In this document: one piece after another, positions 7,518 through 16,165 of the stretch
How the letters are laid out: every line of letters begins with the position of its first letter
How positions within the stretch are numbered: the first letter of the stretch is position 1
Origin: Candidatus Abyssobacteria bacterium SURF_5
Lineage (GTDB): Bacteria; Abyssobacteria; SURF-5
Direction: 5' to 3'
Assembly (NCBI GenBank): GCA_003598085.1
Contig: QZKU01000014.1
Location: 1-27,954 of the forward strand
DNA: 27,954 nucleotides
Program-made: the position numbers and the translations under genes
The notes under the pieces: model-generated
The model's input: only the letters and a program-made list of their open reading frames with translations
Database searches by the model: none
Told to the model about the DNA's origin: nothing

Positions 7518-8516
7518 ATGACTGAGCGATCGCCAATGGAAGGTTCGCCTATCCAGTCAAAAAAAGTGATCACTGTCGCCGGCTGTAAAGGCGGCGTCGG
7601 CAAGAGCATAATTGCCGCCGGTCTTGCGCTCGAATTCGGGAGGGCCGGCAAGAACGTGATTCTTGTCGATGCAGATCTCGGCGGAGCAAACCTGCACACC
7701 TACCTCGGGATACAGGCGCCCCGCCTCGTCATCAATGACTACCTTTCCCGCAAGGTACAATCGATGGAGGAGGTCGTTCTGCCGACCGATTACGAAGGAG
7801 TGCGCTTCATCAGCAGCGCGGGCAATGTTCCCAGCCTGGCCAATCCGAAATTCGCCCAAAAAATGAAGATTATCAACAGCGTGATGTCGCTCAAGGCCGA
7901 CATCATTCTCGTCGATATAGGGGCGGGCAGTTCTTACGACGTGATGGATTTCTTCTCGATGACCAACAAAGGCATCCTCGTGACCGTACCCGAACCGACG
8001 TCGATCATCAACAGCTACGGATTCGTGAAGAACGTCGTCTATAGGCGATTCAATATTATGTTTCGCCAGTTCCCGCTCGTGATGGACCTGGTCAAGCGGG
8101 GAATGAATCCGGACTCGCAGAATGGTATTCCCGCAATCAAGGACCTGCTTGGAGAACTGGCAATTGCAGACCCCGAGAGCTGGCTGAAGGCAAAATCGAT
8201 GCTTTCGAGCTTCCAGCCCAACATCATTGTGAACATGACCTCATCGGAAAGCGACGCGAAACTGGGTGAAAAACTGAGAGCCATCATCATGAAATATCTC
8301 TCGGTGAAAGCCTCTTGCCTTGGTCATGTTCCGGAGGATACATCAGTTCGTGCAGCGGCCAAGAAGATGGTTCCGTTCAGCGTGCTCCAGCCGAATTCGG
8401 CCGCCTCACAGTCGGTTCAGACGCTGGTCCAGCGTTTGATGGGTCAAAAAGAAGAAGTATTGGCGGAAAGTACGGCCGCGGTAACGGCGGAAGAGAATGT
8501 GGAGACGCCCTCCTAG
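7518..8516 (+). CDS. MinD/ParA-family ATPase, FlhG/FleN-like
   Basis: P-loop ATPase of the SIMIBI class. The deviant Walker A motif KGGVGKS (residues 24-30) follows a beta strand ITVAGC. VDADLGGANLHTYLG is the MinD/FlhG switch region, DIILVDIGAGSSYDVMDFF is Walker B-like, and TVPEPTSIINSYGFVKNVVY is typical of FlhG/FleN relatives, which control polar flagellum number. Family members dimerise on ATP and often bind membranes or poles. No flagellar gene is nearby and no C-terminal amphipathic membrane-targeting helix is obvious. The ATG at 7509 overlaps the upstream stop (ATGA), but the AAAGGA at 7504-7509 is correctly spaced only for the ATG at 7518, which I chose. The gene ends tail-to-tail with rel/spoT, sharing four bases. 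Confidence 0.85.
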   Translation: MTERSPMEGSPIQSKKVITVAGCKGGVGKSIIAAGLALEFGRAGKNVILVDADLGGANLHTYLGIQAPRLVINDYLSRKVQSMEEVVLPTDYEGVRFISSAGNVPSLANPKFAQKMKIINSVMSLKADIILVDIGAGSSYDVMDFFSMTNKGILVTVPEPTSIINSYGFVKNVVYRRFNIMFRQFPLVMDLVKRGMNPDSQNGIPAIKDLLGELAIADPESWLKAKSMLSSFQPNIIVNMTSSESDAKLGEKLRAIIMKYLSVKASCLGHVPEDTSVRAAAKKMVPFSVLQPNSAASQSVQTLVQRLMGQKEEVLAESTAAVTAEENVETPS

Positions 8517-10486
8517 ACGCCGCCGGCTACAGCCGACCGCTTAACGCTGTAAACCCCATCCACTTTCCTGATCGTATAGATGATGCTGTTAAGCTGACTC
8601 TGATCGGTCACCTCGATGACGAAATCACAGACGGCGGAGCCGTCCTTCCTGATATACGCATTTGCGGCGTTGATGTTGACATTCAACTCGCGAATCGAGG
8701 CGAGGATATCGGCAAGCAGATGCGGGCGGTCGGTACCCTTCACCCTGATTCCGGCGGGATAACTGGCCTGGATCTTTCCTCCCCAATTCACGGTCAGCAA
8801 GCGGGCGGGATCGTCGGTCAACACGTTCGGGCAACCCTCACGGTGCACCGAAAGACCGCGCGAGCGAGTTATGTAGCCGATGATCTTGTCGCCGGGCAGT
8901 GGATTGCAGCACTTCGCAAAACGCGTAAGCATGTGCGACACATCGCCTATTCCCACGTCGACGTTGTCGCGGGACGTCGCTTTTCGCTGGACATCCGGCT
9001 GCTTCTGGATGCGCGGCGCCTCTTCTTCTCTCTCCTCGGGTTCCTCTTCGATTTTTTCATGAACCCTGAGCCAGTGCCTGATCTTGCTGCGGGCTCTGGA
9101 GGTCTGCACGAAATCGAGCCAATCGCGCCTTGGCGTCTGTTTCTTTGAGGTCATGATCTCGGTGACATCGCCCTGTTTGAGGCGATACCTGAGAGAAACC
9201 ATTCGCCCGTTCACTTTCGCGGCGCGGCACGAGTTGCCGATATCGGTATGAATGGCATAAGCGAAATCGATCGGGGTCGATCCGGCGGGCAGTTCGATGA
9301 CTTTTCCTTTTGGAGTGAAGACATACACCTCGCTGGAGAACAGATCGAGCTTGAGGTTCTCCATGAACTCTTTTGGATCCTTCAGGTCCTGGAGCCATTC
9401 GAGCAACTGCCTCAGCCATACCAGGCGTTCGTCAAAACGAGCCTCCGAGTCTGTCCCTCGCTTGTAAAGCCAATGAGCCGCAATCCCATTCTCCGCAATC
9501 CGATGCATGTCGGCCGTCCGGATCTGCACCTCGATGCGCTCGCCCTTCTGACCGAGCACCGTCGTGTGCAGCGACTGGTACATGTTCATCTTGGGCATCG
9601 CGATGTAATCCTTGAATCGACCCGGGACCGGCGTCCATAACGTGTGTACGATACCGAGGGCGCCGTAACATTCGCGCAAACTGGAGGTGATGATTCGAAG
9701 CGCCCGAAGATCGAAAATCTCGTCCAGATTCTTGCGCTGGTCCACCATTTTCCGATAAATGCTGTAGAAGTGCTTTGAACGGCCGGTCACTTCCGCTTTT
9801 ATTCCCGCTCGCTTCAATTCATTGTTGAGGACCCGGCATAATTCCTGTATTTCGTTTTCGCGTTGGGCTTTTTTCTCCGCGATCTGTTGGGCCAGCTCAT
9901 AGTATGTTTCCGGCTGCAGGTAATGCAGCGAGAGATCTTCGAGCTCAGAGCGGATTTTCGCTATGCCGAGCCGATGCGCCAGCGGAGCGTATATCTGCAG
10001 GGTCTCGGTCGATATGGACTGGATTTTGTCTTTCGGAAGGTACTTGAGCGTCTGCATGTTGTGCAGGCGGTCGGCAAGTTTTATCAGGATGATGCGGACA
10101 TCCTTCGCCATTGCAATGAGCATTTTCCGGATATTTTCCGCCTGATGCTCCTCGCTGCTCTTGAATTTGATCCGGCCGATGTGAGTAACGCCCTCCACGA
10201 GGCGTGCTACCTCTTCGCCGAATTCCTCTTCGAGCTCCTCTTTGGTGTGGGGGGTATCTTCGAGCACATCATGAAGCAGCCCGGCTGCGATGGTGGTCGA
10301 ATCGAGTCTGAGGGAAGTAAGTGTCTCGGCGACCTTGATGCAGTGGCTCATGAAAGGGTCGCCCGACAGCCGCATTTGTCCTTCGTGTGCTTTCGCGGCG
10401 TACGTATATGCCCGTTCGATCAGCTTGAGATCGTTTCTCCGGCTGAATTTTTTCGAATCTTTCAGAATTGCGGCGAGTTCGTTCAT
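8513..10486 (-). CDS. rel: Bifunctional (p)ppGpp synthetase/hydrolase (RelA/SpoT family)
   Basis: This 657-residue stringent-response enzyme makes and degrades (p)ppGpp. Domains in order: HD hydrolase (about 28-185; H72-D73 in LLHDVLED), synthetase (about 225-345; TGRSKHFYSIYRKM, RFKDYIAMPKMNMYQSLHTT), TGS (about 385-450), zinc-finger/RIS (about 515-560; KCCNPLPGD with Cys526 and Cys527, His548, Cys552), ACT (about 578-652). The RFKD at 290-293 is the RxKD signature of bifunctional enzymes (monofunctional RelA has ExDD), and the HD residues are intact, so both activities are expected. It is shorter than usual (about 700-740). The loss lies between TGS and RIS, where only about 40 charged residues replace the normal ~110-residue helical domain. 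It has its own promoter at 10524-10552. Confidence 0.94.
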   Translation of the reverse strand: MNELAAILKDSKKFSRRNDLKLIERAYTYAAKAHEGQMRLSGDPFMSHCIKVAETLTSLRLDSTTIAAGLLHDVLEDTPHTKEELEEEFGEEVARLVEGVTHIGRIKFKSSEEHQAENIRKMLIAMAKDVRIILIKLADRLHNMQTLKYLPKDKIQSISTETLQIYAPLAHRLGIAKIRSELEDLSLHYLQPETYYELAQQIAEKKAQRENEIQELCRVLNNELKRAGIKAEVTGRSKHFYSIYRKMVDQRKNLDEIFDLRALRIITSSLRECYGALGIVHTLWTPVPGRFKDYIAMPKMNMYQSLHTTVLGQKGERIEVQIRTADMHRIAENGIAAHWLYKRGTDSEARFDERLVWLRQLLEWLQDLKDPKEFMENLKLDLFSSEVYVFTPKGKVIELPAGSTPIDFAYAIHTDIGNSCRAAKVNGRMVSLRYRLKQGDVTEIMTSKKQTPRRDWLDFVQTSRARSKIRHWLRVHEKIEEEPEEREEEAPRIQKQPDVQRKATSRDNVDVGIGDVSHMLTRFAKCCNPLPGDKIIGYITRSRGLSVHREGCPNVLTDDPARLLTVNWGGKIQASYPAGIRVKGTDRPHLLADILASIRELNVNINAANAYIRKDGSAVCDFVIEVTDQSQLNSIIYTIRKVDGVYSVKRSAVAGGV

Positions 10487-10523
10487 AGCGTGAAAATTTT
10501 ACCCTTAATTGACTCCTGTCCCT

Positions 10524-10552
10524 ATCATACACCTTCTGATTTCCACTGTCAA
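10524..10552 (-). promoter_or_regulatory. Sigma70-type promoter for rel/spoT
   Basis: On the minus strand a perfect TTGACA (-35, 10552 to 10547) and TATGAT (-10, 10529 to 10524) are separated by 17 bases. Transcription would start near 10517, leaving a leader of about 30 bases before the rel/spoT ATG. It sits in the 105-base gap after recJ, so rel can be expressed independently of the upstream array. Confidence 0.75.
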
Positions 10553-10591
10553 AGCGCCGGGAGGCGTCCGAGCGGAACGAAAAACCAGCTT

Positions 10592-12298
10592 TCAATCCTG
10601 CCGGTGCGGACGCACATCGCGCAAGGAAAGCTGAATGGAGGTTAGCCCTTTATACGTATTAAATTGGGGCGTGTAAATGATATCGAGCAGGGGACGTTCC
10701 TTGAGCGTATGCTCATACTGTTCCATCCTGAACCCTATAGCGGGAAGCACCTTTTTGCCTTGTCGGACTGCGAACTTCAGATGTTTACCACGAAGCACCT
10801 GAACCGAGCTGCCGGCGACCGAGACGCCCAAAGATGCAAACGCGGGGGTCGGATTGGCATTTCCGAAAGGCGCCAGGAGTTCGAGTTGCTCGATAAGGGC
10901 CGAAGAGATCTCGTCCAGCGCCAGCGTTGCATCCGCCCGCACGACCGGCCGTAGATCCTGCTCCATTAGCTTTCCTTTGCAGACCTGCTCGAAGGCGTCC
11001 CGGTACAGAGAGAATTTCGCCGCCTCGACGGTGAGGCCTGCGGCAAATCGGTGGCCTCCGAAGCCGACCAGATGTTGCTGACATTGGCGAAGCGCGTCGC
11101 ACATGTGAAGATGGCGGATACTCCTGGCCGACCCTTTGCCGACTTGATCGCCCATCGCAATCAGAATGGCGGGTCGATGATATAGCTCCACGATCTTCGA
11201 CGCGACTATGCCGATCACACCCGGATGCCATCGGCTGTCGGAAAGGACGATGGAAAAGTCGCGCGCGGGATCAAATTCGTTCTCGACTTTTTCCAGGGCT
11301 TGCGCGAGAATTTCCATCTCGATCGCCTGGCGGTTTCGGTTATCCTCGTCCAGTTTGCGCGCAATCCTTTGCGCCAGCGCCTGCGAAGTGGTGAGCAGAA
11401 GCTGGACCCCAAGATGCCCGGAGCCGAGCCTGCCGGCCGCATTCAATCTCGGCGCCAACTGAAAGGCGACATTCCCCGAGTTGATCCGTTTCCCCTCCAA
11501 TCCTGAAACGCGGAACAATTCCAGCAACCCCGCAGCCGGTTTGCCGTCGGCATTGATCATGTCCAGGCCTGCCCTCGCGAGGATTCGGTTTTCATCGACA
11601 AGGGGCACGATATCCGCGATGGTGCCAAGTGCGGTGAAATCGAGATTCTGCGGCAATTTACCGGAGAGGGCGGTCAGCAATTTCAGTGCGACGCCGACGC
11701 CGGAAAGCTCGCGGAAAGGATAGTTTGAGTTCTCGCGCTTCGGATTGAGCACCGAAACCGCGGCCGGCAAGTTCCCGTCGGGCTCATGATGATCGCAGAT
11801 GATCACGTCGATCCCCAGGCTTGCCGCATACCGGACCTCGTCATGACTGGACATGCCGTTATCGACGGTGATGATAAGGTTTATCCCCTCTTGTGAGGCT
11901 TTCGCTATTCGTTCCTTATTCAGGCCGTAGCCTTCAACCAGCCGGTTTGGAATGTAGTAGTAGGGGGAGCACCCGAGCAAGTCGAGTTCTCGCACAAGCA
12001 GAGCCGTACCCGATATCCCATCGACATCATAATCGCCGAAGACCAGGATTTTCTCCCGACAACTGATCGCCCGCCGCAGCCGCGCAACCGCTCGCTCCAT
12101 ATCATCCAGGAGGAACGGATCATGAAGCCCGTCCAGCGAAGCATTGCAGAAGGCTGCAGCGCCTTCAGCCGATTCCACTCCCCTGTTAAGCAACAGTTGC
12201 CCGATGACCGGCAGACATCCGATCGCCGCGGATATTTCGGTTGCTACTTCCTTATTCGGCCGGGGAATCTCCCACACCTTTTCATTCTCTACCGGCAA
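10592..12298 (-). CDS. recJ: Single-stranded-DNA-specific exonuclease RecJ
   Basis: This 568-residue 5'-3' ssDNA exonuclease acts in recombination and mismatch repair. DHH-superfamily motifs are in order: VFGDYDVDGISGTALL (about 86-101), IITVDNGMSSHDE, VIICDHHEP (the DHH motif), ELSGVGVALKLLTAL, LGTIADIVPLVDENR, then the DHHA1 part with NPTPAFASLGV and a C-terminal OB-like region. Length is normal (about 560-580). The start is a TTG at 12298, backed by AGGGAG 7 bases upstream; no suitable ATG exists. It follows ispH after only 30 bases, so it is likely co-transcribed. Confidence 0.94.
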   Translation of the reverse strand: MPVENEKVWEIPRPNKEVATEISAAIGCLPVIGQLLLNRGVESAEGAAAFCNASLDGLHDPFLLDDMERAVARLRRAISCREKILVFGDYDVDGISGTALLVRELDLLGCSPYYYIPNRLVEGYGLNKERIAKASQEGINLIITVDNGMSSHDEVRYAASLGIDVIICDHHEPDGNLPAAVSVLNPKRENSNYPFRELSGVGVALKLLTALSGKLPQNLDFTALGTIADIVPLVDENRILARAGLDMINADGKPAAGLLELFRVSGLEGKRINSGNVAFQLAPRLNAAGRLGSGHLGVQLLLTTSQALAQRIARKLDEDNRNRQAIEMEILAQALEKVENEFDPARDFSIVLSDSRWHPGVIGIVASKIVELYHRPAILIAMGDQVGKGSARSIRHLHMCDALRQCQQHLVGFGGHRFAAGLTVEAAKFSLYRDAFEQVCKGKLMEQDLRPVVRADATLALDEISSALIEQLELLAPFGNANPTPAFASLGVSVAGSSVQVLRGKHLKFAVRQGKKVLPAIGFRMEQYEHTLKERPLLDIIYTPQFNTYKGLTSIQLSLRDVRPHRQD

Positions 12299-12328
12299 TA
12301 TCTTTCTCCCTTTTTTGGCCCGGCTATC

Positions 12329-13180
12329 TTAACCGTTCGTGTTGATCTCTTCGAGCACTGCCTTCACCCTGTCGACCTGTGATCGGGGTGTGGATGCGCC
12401 CGCCGTTATCCCGATTCGTTTCTTGTTTGCGATCATCTCCGGCACGATCTCATCGGCAGTCTCAATATGATAGACGACCGCACCCGCCGCCCGGCACAAT
12501 CCGGCAAGGCGGGTGGTATTCGCGCTGTTCTTTCCTCCAACCACGAACATGACGTCCACCGAGCCTGCAAGCTCAACGGCGGATGCCTGCCGGGAGGCGG
12601 TCGCGTTACAGATGGTGTTAAAAATGCGGCATTCATACGTCACGGCGAGAACGCCTCGCGCGACCTCGATAAAATTCTCCAGCGACTGCGTCGTCTGGGC
12701 GAGCATTCCAACTTTCGGACCGATTGATTTTCCTTTTAGCTGATGAATGGAATTTACGACCACGGGATTCCTGCCGGCGTAACTCAGGATGCCTTTCACT
12801 TCCGGATGGGTTTCCTCGCCGACAATCACGAGCTGATAGCCCGCCTCGGACAACTGGCGCGCCATCCGCTGCGCATTTTTTACAAATGGGCACGTCGCAT
12901 CTATTATTTCGAGCCCTTTGCGCTCCGCCTCCTCGAGCAGTTCCTTCTCGACCCCGTGAGAACGGATCAGGAGAATTCCTTCATCGATCCCCTCGAGCGA
13001 TTCCACGGGCAAGAGACCCTTTTTCTTGAATTCGGCGACAACCTGCGGATTATGGATTATGGGACCAATGGAATACACAAGCTTGCCTTCTTTTACGAGT
13101 TGTTCACGGGCCAGGTCCAGCGCTCGCCGGACTCCGAAACAATAGCCGGCCTGATCGGAGATTTGGATCGAGCGCTTCAT
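12329..13180 (-). CDS. ispH: 4-hydroxy-3-methylbut-2-enyl diphosphate reductase (IspH/LytB)
   Basis: This 283-residue enzyme catalyses the last step of the MEP (non-mevalonate) isoprenoid pathway, reducing HMBPP to IPP and DMAPP with a [4Fe-4S] cluster. The three cluster cysteines are present: Cys14 (AGYCFGVRRA), Cys97 (DATCPFVKNAQ) and the one in NTICNATASRQ. The diphosphate-binding histidines lie in IIHNPQVV, IRSHGVEKE and GEETHPEVKG. GGKNSANTTRL and ITAGASTPRSQVD complete the family signature. The start overlaps the cmk stop (ATGA-type), indicating translational coupling. Its presence shows that the organism uses the MEP route. Confidence 0.96.
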   Translation of the reverse strand: MKRSIQISDQAGYCFGVRRALDLAREQLVKEGKLVYSIGPIIHNPQVVAEFKKKGLLPVESLEGIDEGILLIRSHGVEKELLEEAERKGLEIIDATCPFVKNAQRMARQLSEAGYQLVIVGEETHPEVKGILSYAGRNPVVVNSIHQLKGKSIGPKVGMLAQTTQSLENFIEVARGVLAVTYECRIFNTICNATASRQASAVELAGSVDVMFVVGGKNSANTTRLAGLCRAAGAVVYHIETADEIVPEMIANKKRIGITAGASTPRSQVDRVKAVLEEINTNG

Positions 13181-13854
13181 TGATTCACCGCCCCTCGCAG
13201 AAAGGCTGCGACATGTTCAGAAACCGCATCCACAACCTCGTCAATCGATAGATCATTTGTATCGATAACCACGGCATCGTCGGCTTTCTTCAACGGCCCC
13301 ACTTTCCTCGTCATATCGCGCCGGTCGCGCTCGAGGACCTGCCGCTCCAATTCGTGGAGCTCGACATGATGTCCCGCGAGATCAAGGTCCCTTTTTCTCC
13401 GGCGCGCGCGTTCCTCGATCGTGGCGTCCAGATAAAATTTCAGCGGAGCATGCGGGAAAACCACCGAGCCAATGTCTCTCCCTTCCATAACGACTCCACG
13501 CTCGCGCCCGATTTCCTGCTGGCGCTCGACCAGAATATCGCGAACCTTGCCAAACGTGGCAATCCTGGAACTCGCGTCGGTGACCTCAGGATTCCTGATA
13601 ACCGAAGTGATATCCTGACCGTCCGCAATCACCCGAGTTCCTTCGTCGCTTGGCTGCAACTCGATGCGCATACCTGCCGCTATCTCCGCAACCGCAGCCT
13701 CATTTGAAAGGTCGGCGCCCCGCGCAAGCGCTTTCCACGCGACCGCACGGTACATTGCACCCGTATCGATGTACAGAAGCGAGTAGCGCCTCGCGACCAA
13801 CTTTGCGATCGTGCTCTTGCCCGCGCCTGCGGGACCGTCGATCGCTATCACCAT
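13177..13854 (-). CDS. cmk: Cytidylate kinase
   Basis: CMP/dCMP kinase, ATP-dependent, essential for pyrimidine nucleotide supply. The P-loop IDGPAGAGKST lies near the N-terminus, followed by YIDTGAMYRAVAWKAL (nucleotide-binding), MEGRDIGSVVFPHAPLKFYL and the lid region EERARRRKRDLD. From the ATG at 13854 the protein is 225 residues, the normal length; this start has an AGGA 10 bases upstream. An alternative ATG at 13872, just 4 bases after the deoB stop, adds six residues, and the frame extends to an ATG at 13962 inside deoB. I prefer 13854 or 13872. The 3' end overlaps ispH by four bases. Confidence 0.93.
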   Translation of the reverse strand: MVIAIDGPAGAGKSTIAKLVARRYSLLYIDTGAMYRAVAWKALARGADLSNEAAVAEIAAGMRIELQPSDEGTRVIADGQDITSVIRNPEVTDASSRIATFGKVRDILVERQQEIGRERGVVMEGRDIGSVVFPHAPLKFYLDATIEERARRRKRDLDLAGHHVELHELERQVLERDRRDMTRKVGPLKKADDAVVIDTNDLSIDEVVDAVSEHVAAFLRGAVNQ

Positions 13855-13876
13855 TTTGTCTTTATCCTGCATGCTG

Positions 13877-15043
13877 CTACAAAAGATCACCCAAAAAGCT
13901 CTTCCCTGCCTTGAGCACCGGAAGGCGGAAGAAAGCGGCGATTGTTTGTCCGACATCCGCAAACGTCTCGCGAGTACCGAGACAGGTCCCCCGTTCCCGG
14001 CGGGCGCTCTTCACAAGCAAGGGAACATATTCTCGCGAATGGTCGGTGCTCGGGGTTGTCGGATCGTTGCCGTGATCGGATGTAATGATAAGCAGTTCCT
14101 GGTCCGACAGGAGATCGAGATAGTCGGGCGCGGCCTCATCGAATTCCATCAGCGCTCGGGCGTATCCTTCGCTATCGTTGCGGTGGCCGTATTTCATGTC
14201 GAAATCGATAAGGTTGGCGAAGAGAAGGCCCTCGAAGCGCGCGCGCATCTCCTGCTTGATCAATTCTATTCCTTCTGTGTTATTGGAAACGTGACTGCAA
14301 GCCGTAAAGCCTCGCTGTGCGAAAATGTCATCCAGCTTGCCAACGCCGCGCACTTGCATTCCTGCATCGAGAATGGAATCCAGAAGCGTGCTTTCCGGCG
14401 GCTCAACGGAAAAATCCTTGCGGTCCGCCGTCCGGACGAAGTCGCCGGGTTCTCCCGAGAACGGCCGCGCGATCACTCGGCTCACCTGCAGCGGGCCGGT
14501 CAGAAGAGAGCGCGCGATCTCGCAGATTCGGTGGAGTTCATCCACGGGCATCACGTCGACGTGCGCCGCCACCTGGAACACAGAATCCGCAGACGTATAA
14601 ATGATCAATTCACCGGTTTGAAGATGCCGCGGCCCGAGTTCCTCGATAATCCGTGTTCCGGAAGCGGGTTTATTTCCGATCGTTTTTCGACCGCTCCTCC
14701 GCTCAAAAGCTTGGATTAAATCGGCCGGGAACCCCTCGGGGAAAACCGGAAAAGGTTCGTCGAGAACGACGCCCATCATTTCCCAATGGCCGGTCGTCGT
14801 ATCCTTGCCGGCGGACACCTCGCCCATTTTTCCATAGGCGCAGATTGGTTCACGTGCCGGAGGAACTCCCGAAATCGGGGCGATATTGCCCAACCCCATT
14901 TTCCGCAAATTCGGCAATCGGAACCCTTCAAAGGCTGCCGCAGCATGAGCAACGGAATTGGCGTCTTCGTCTCCATACTCTGCGGCATCGGGAAGCGCTC
15001 CGACTCCGACGCCATCCAAAATAATGAGGATCACCCTGGCCAT
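13877..15043 (-). CDS. deoB: Phosphopentomutase
   Basis: This 388-residue alkaline-phosphatase-superfamily enzyme interconverts (deoxy)ribose-1-phosphate and -5-phosphate in nucleoside salvage. Signature segments are the metal site ILIILDGVGVGALPDA at the N-terminus, the phosphorylatable-Thr region GKDTTTGHWEMMG, IYTSADSVFQVAAH, and the C-terminal metal ligands in IITSDHGNDPTTPSTDHSRE. Length is typical (about 390-400). It starts 2 bases after the mtnA stop, so the two pentose-1-phosphate enzymes are probably made together. Confidence 0.95.
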   Translation of the reverse strand: MARVILIILDGVGVGALPDAAEYGDEDANSVAHAAAAFEGFRLPNLRKMGLGNIAPISGVPPAREPICAYGKMGEVSAGKDTTTGHWEMMGVVLDEPFPVFPEGFPADLIQAFERRSGRKTIGNKPASGTRIIEELGPRHLQTGELIIYTSADSVFQVAAHVDVMPVDELHRICEIARSLLTGPLQVSRVIARPFSGEPGDFVRTADRKDFSVEPPESTLLDSILDAGMQVRGVGKLDDIFAQRGFTACSHVSNNTEGIELIKQEMRARFEGLLFANLIDFDMKYGHRNDSEGYARALMEFDEAAPDYLDLLSDQELLIITSDHGNDPTTPSTDHSREYVPLLVKSARRERGTCLGTRETFADVGQTIAAFFRLPVLKAGKSFLGDLL

Positions 15044-15045
15044 TC

Positions 15046-16149
15046 TCAGCCGTTTCTTCTCTTTTTGCCGGCGCGCATCGAAGAGCCGAATTTTGAAGCA
15101 ATGTGATCGAGCGTCTTGGCTATGTTGATCCTATATGGAGGATAAATGATTCCTCTCTCCGTGATCAATGCCGTGATCAAACGAGCCGGTGTCACATCAA
15201 AAGCGGGATTATATACGTTTACATCATCGGGAGCCGTCTGTCTGCCGAAGCCCCGGGTGATCTCTTGCGGGTCGCGCAGCTCGATAGGAATCTGCGAGCC
15301 GCTTTTGAGAGAGAGATCGAAGGTGGAACTGGGAGCGGCAATGTAAAAAGGAATCCCGTGCGCCTTCGCAGCAAGGGCCACCCCATAAGTTCCGATCTTG
15401 TTGGCGGCATCTCCATTCGCGGCGATGCGATCGGCCCCCGTTATCACCAGATCGACTTTCCCTTCTTTCATGACCTGCGCGGCCATGTTATCGCAAATCA
15501 GCGTAACATCCACGCCGGCCTGCTTTAGCTCCCACGCAGTCAGCCGCGCCCCCTGCAGGAGCGGGCGCGTCTCGTCGGCAAACACCTTAACCCGTTTGCC
15601 CTTTGCGTGAGCGAGAAAGATGGGCGCCAGCGCCGTTCCCATACCGCCCGTCGCGAGGGCGCCTGCATTGCAGTGAGTAAGAATCGTGTTGCCGGAGCGA
15701 ATAATTTTTTCGCCGTACTTCGCGATGTTGCTGCACAGCTGCTTGTCCTCTTCATGAATGCGGACAGCTTCTTCCTTGAGCGCGGCACGGATTTGCCGAA
15801 GCGGTTTCTTCTGCATCCGGTGCGAGACGTTGCGCATGCGCTCAAGCGCCCACGTCAGATTTACGGCGGTAGGACGAGAGGACGCCAGATAGGAAACAAG
15901 GTCGTCCACGTTCCGAACGAGTTCAGCTGAATCCTTTGCCGGAAGGCGTTTCAGGCCCACAAGCACCCCAAAACCCGCCGCCACCCCGATAGCCGGCGCG
16001 CCCCGGACCTTCAATTCCTTGATCGCACGCCACACGTCCTCGACCGTATCAAGATAGATATATTGAAGCTTCTCCGGCAGTTTCGTCTGGTCGATTATCT
16101 TCAGGCGGCCGTTCTTCCACATAATAGTTTCGGGGGTGGCTATGTTCAT
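15046..16149 (-). CDS. mtnA: Methylthioribose-1-phosphate isomerase (MtnA, eIF2B-alpha-like)
   Basis: This aldose-ketose isomerase of the methionine salvage pathway converts 5-methylthioribose-1-P to 5-methylthioribulose-1-P; relatives also take 5-deoxyribose-1-P. Motifs: VRGAPAIGVAAGFGVLVGL near the N-terminus, catalytic Cys in ILTHCNAGALATGGMGTALA, catalytic Asp in VITGADRIAANGDAANKIGT, IPFYIAAPSSTFD, and the C-terminal FDVTPARLITALITERGI. The chosen ATG at 16149 has a strong AAGGAGA 5-6 bases upstream and yields about 367 residues, the family size. The frame runs further up into ilvD but that part is not homologous. No other methionine-salvage gene is in view; deoB immediately downstream suggests a role in pentose-phosphate disposal. 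Confidence 0.92.
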   Translation of the reverse strand: MNIATPETIMWKNGRLKIIDQTKLPEKLQYIYLDTVEDVWRAIKELKVRGAPAIGVAAGFGVLVGLKRLPAKDSAELVRNVDDLVSYLASSRPTAVNLTWALERMRNVSHRMQKKPLRQIRAALKEEAVRIHEEDKQLCSNIAKYGEKIIRSGNTILTHCNAGALATGGMGTALAPIFLAHAKGKRVKVFADETRPLLQGARLTAWELKQAGVDVTLICDNMAAQVMKEGKVDLVITGADRIAANGDAANKIGTYGVALAAKAHGIPFYIAAPSSTFDLSLKSGSQIPIELRDPQEITRGFGRQTAPDDVNVYNPAFDVTPARLITALITERGIIYPPYRINIAKTLDHIASKFGSSMRAGKKRRNG

Positions 16150-16165
16150 GCTATCTCCTTCCCTC

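Noticed and set aside
8315-10645. Long plus-strand open frames over rel/spoT (8315-9148, 9863-10645 and others)
   Set aside because: Shadows of the confidently identified rel/spoT gene; their translations lack recognisable domains and start sites.
13855-13962. Longer N-terminus of cytidylate kinase from the ATG at 13962
   Set aside because: It would overlap deoB and add 36 residues before a P-loop that is normally at the very N-terminus; starts at 13854 or 13872 give family length.
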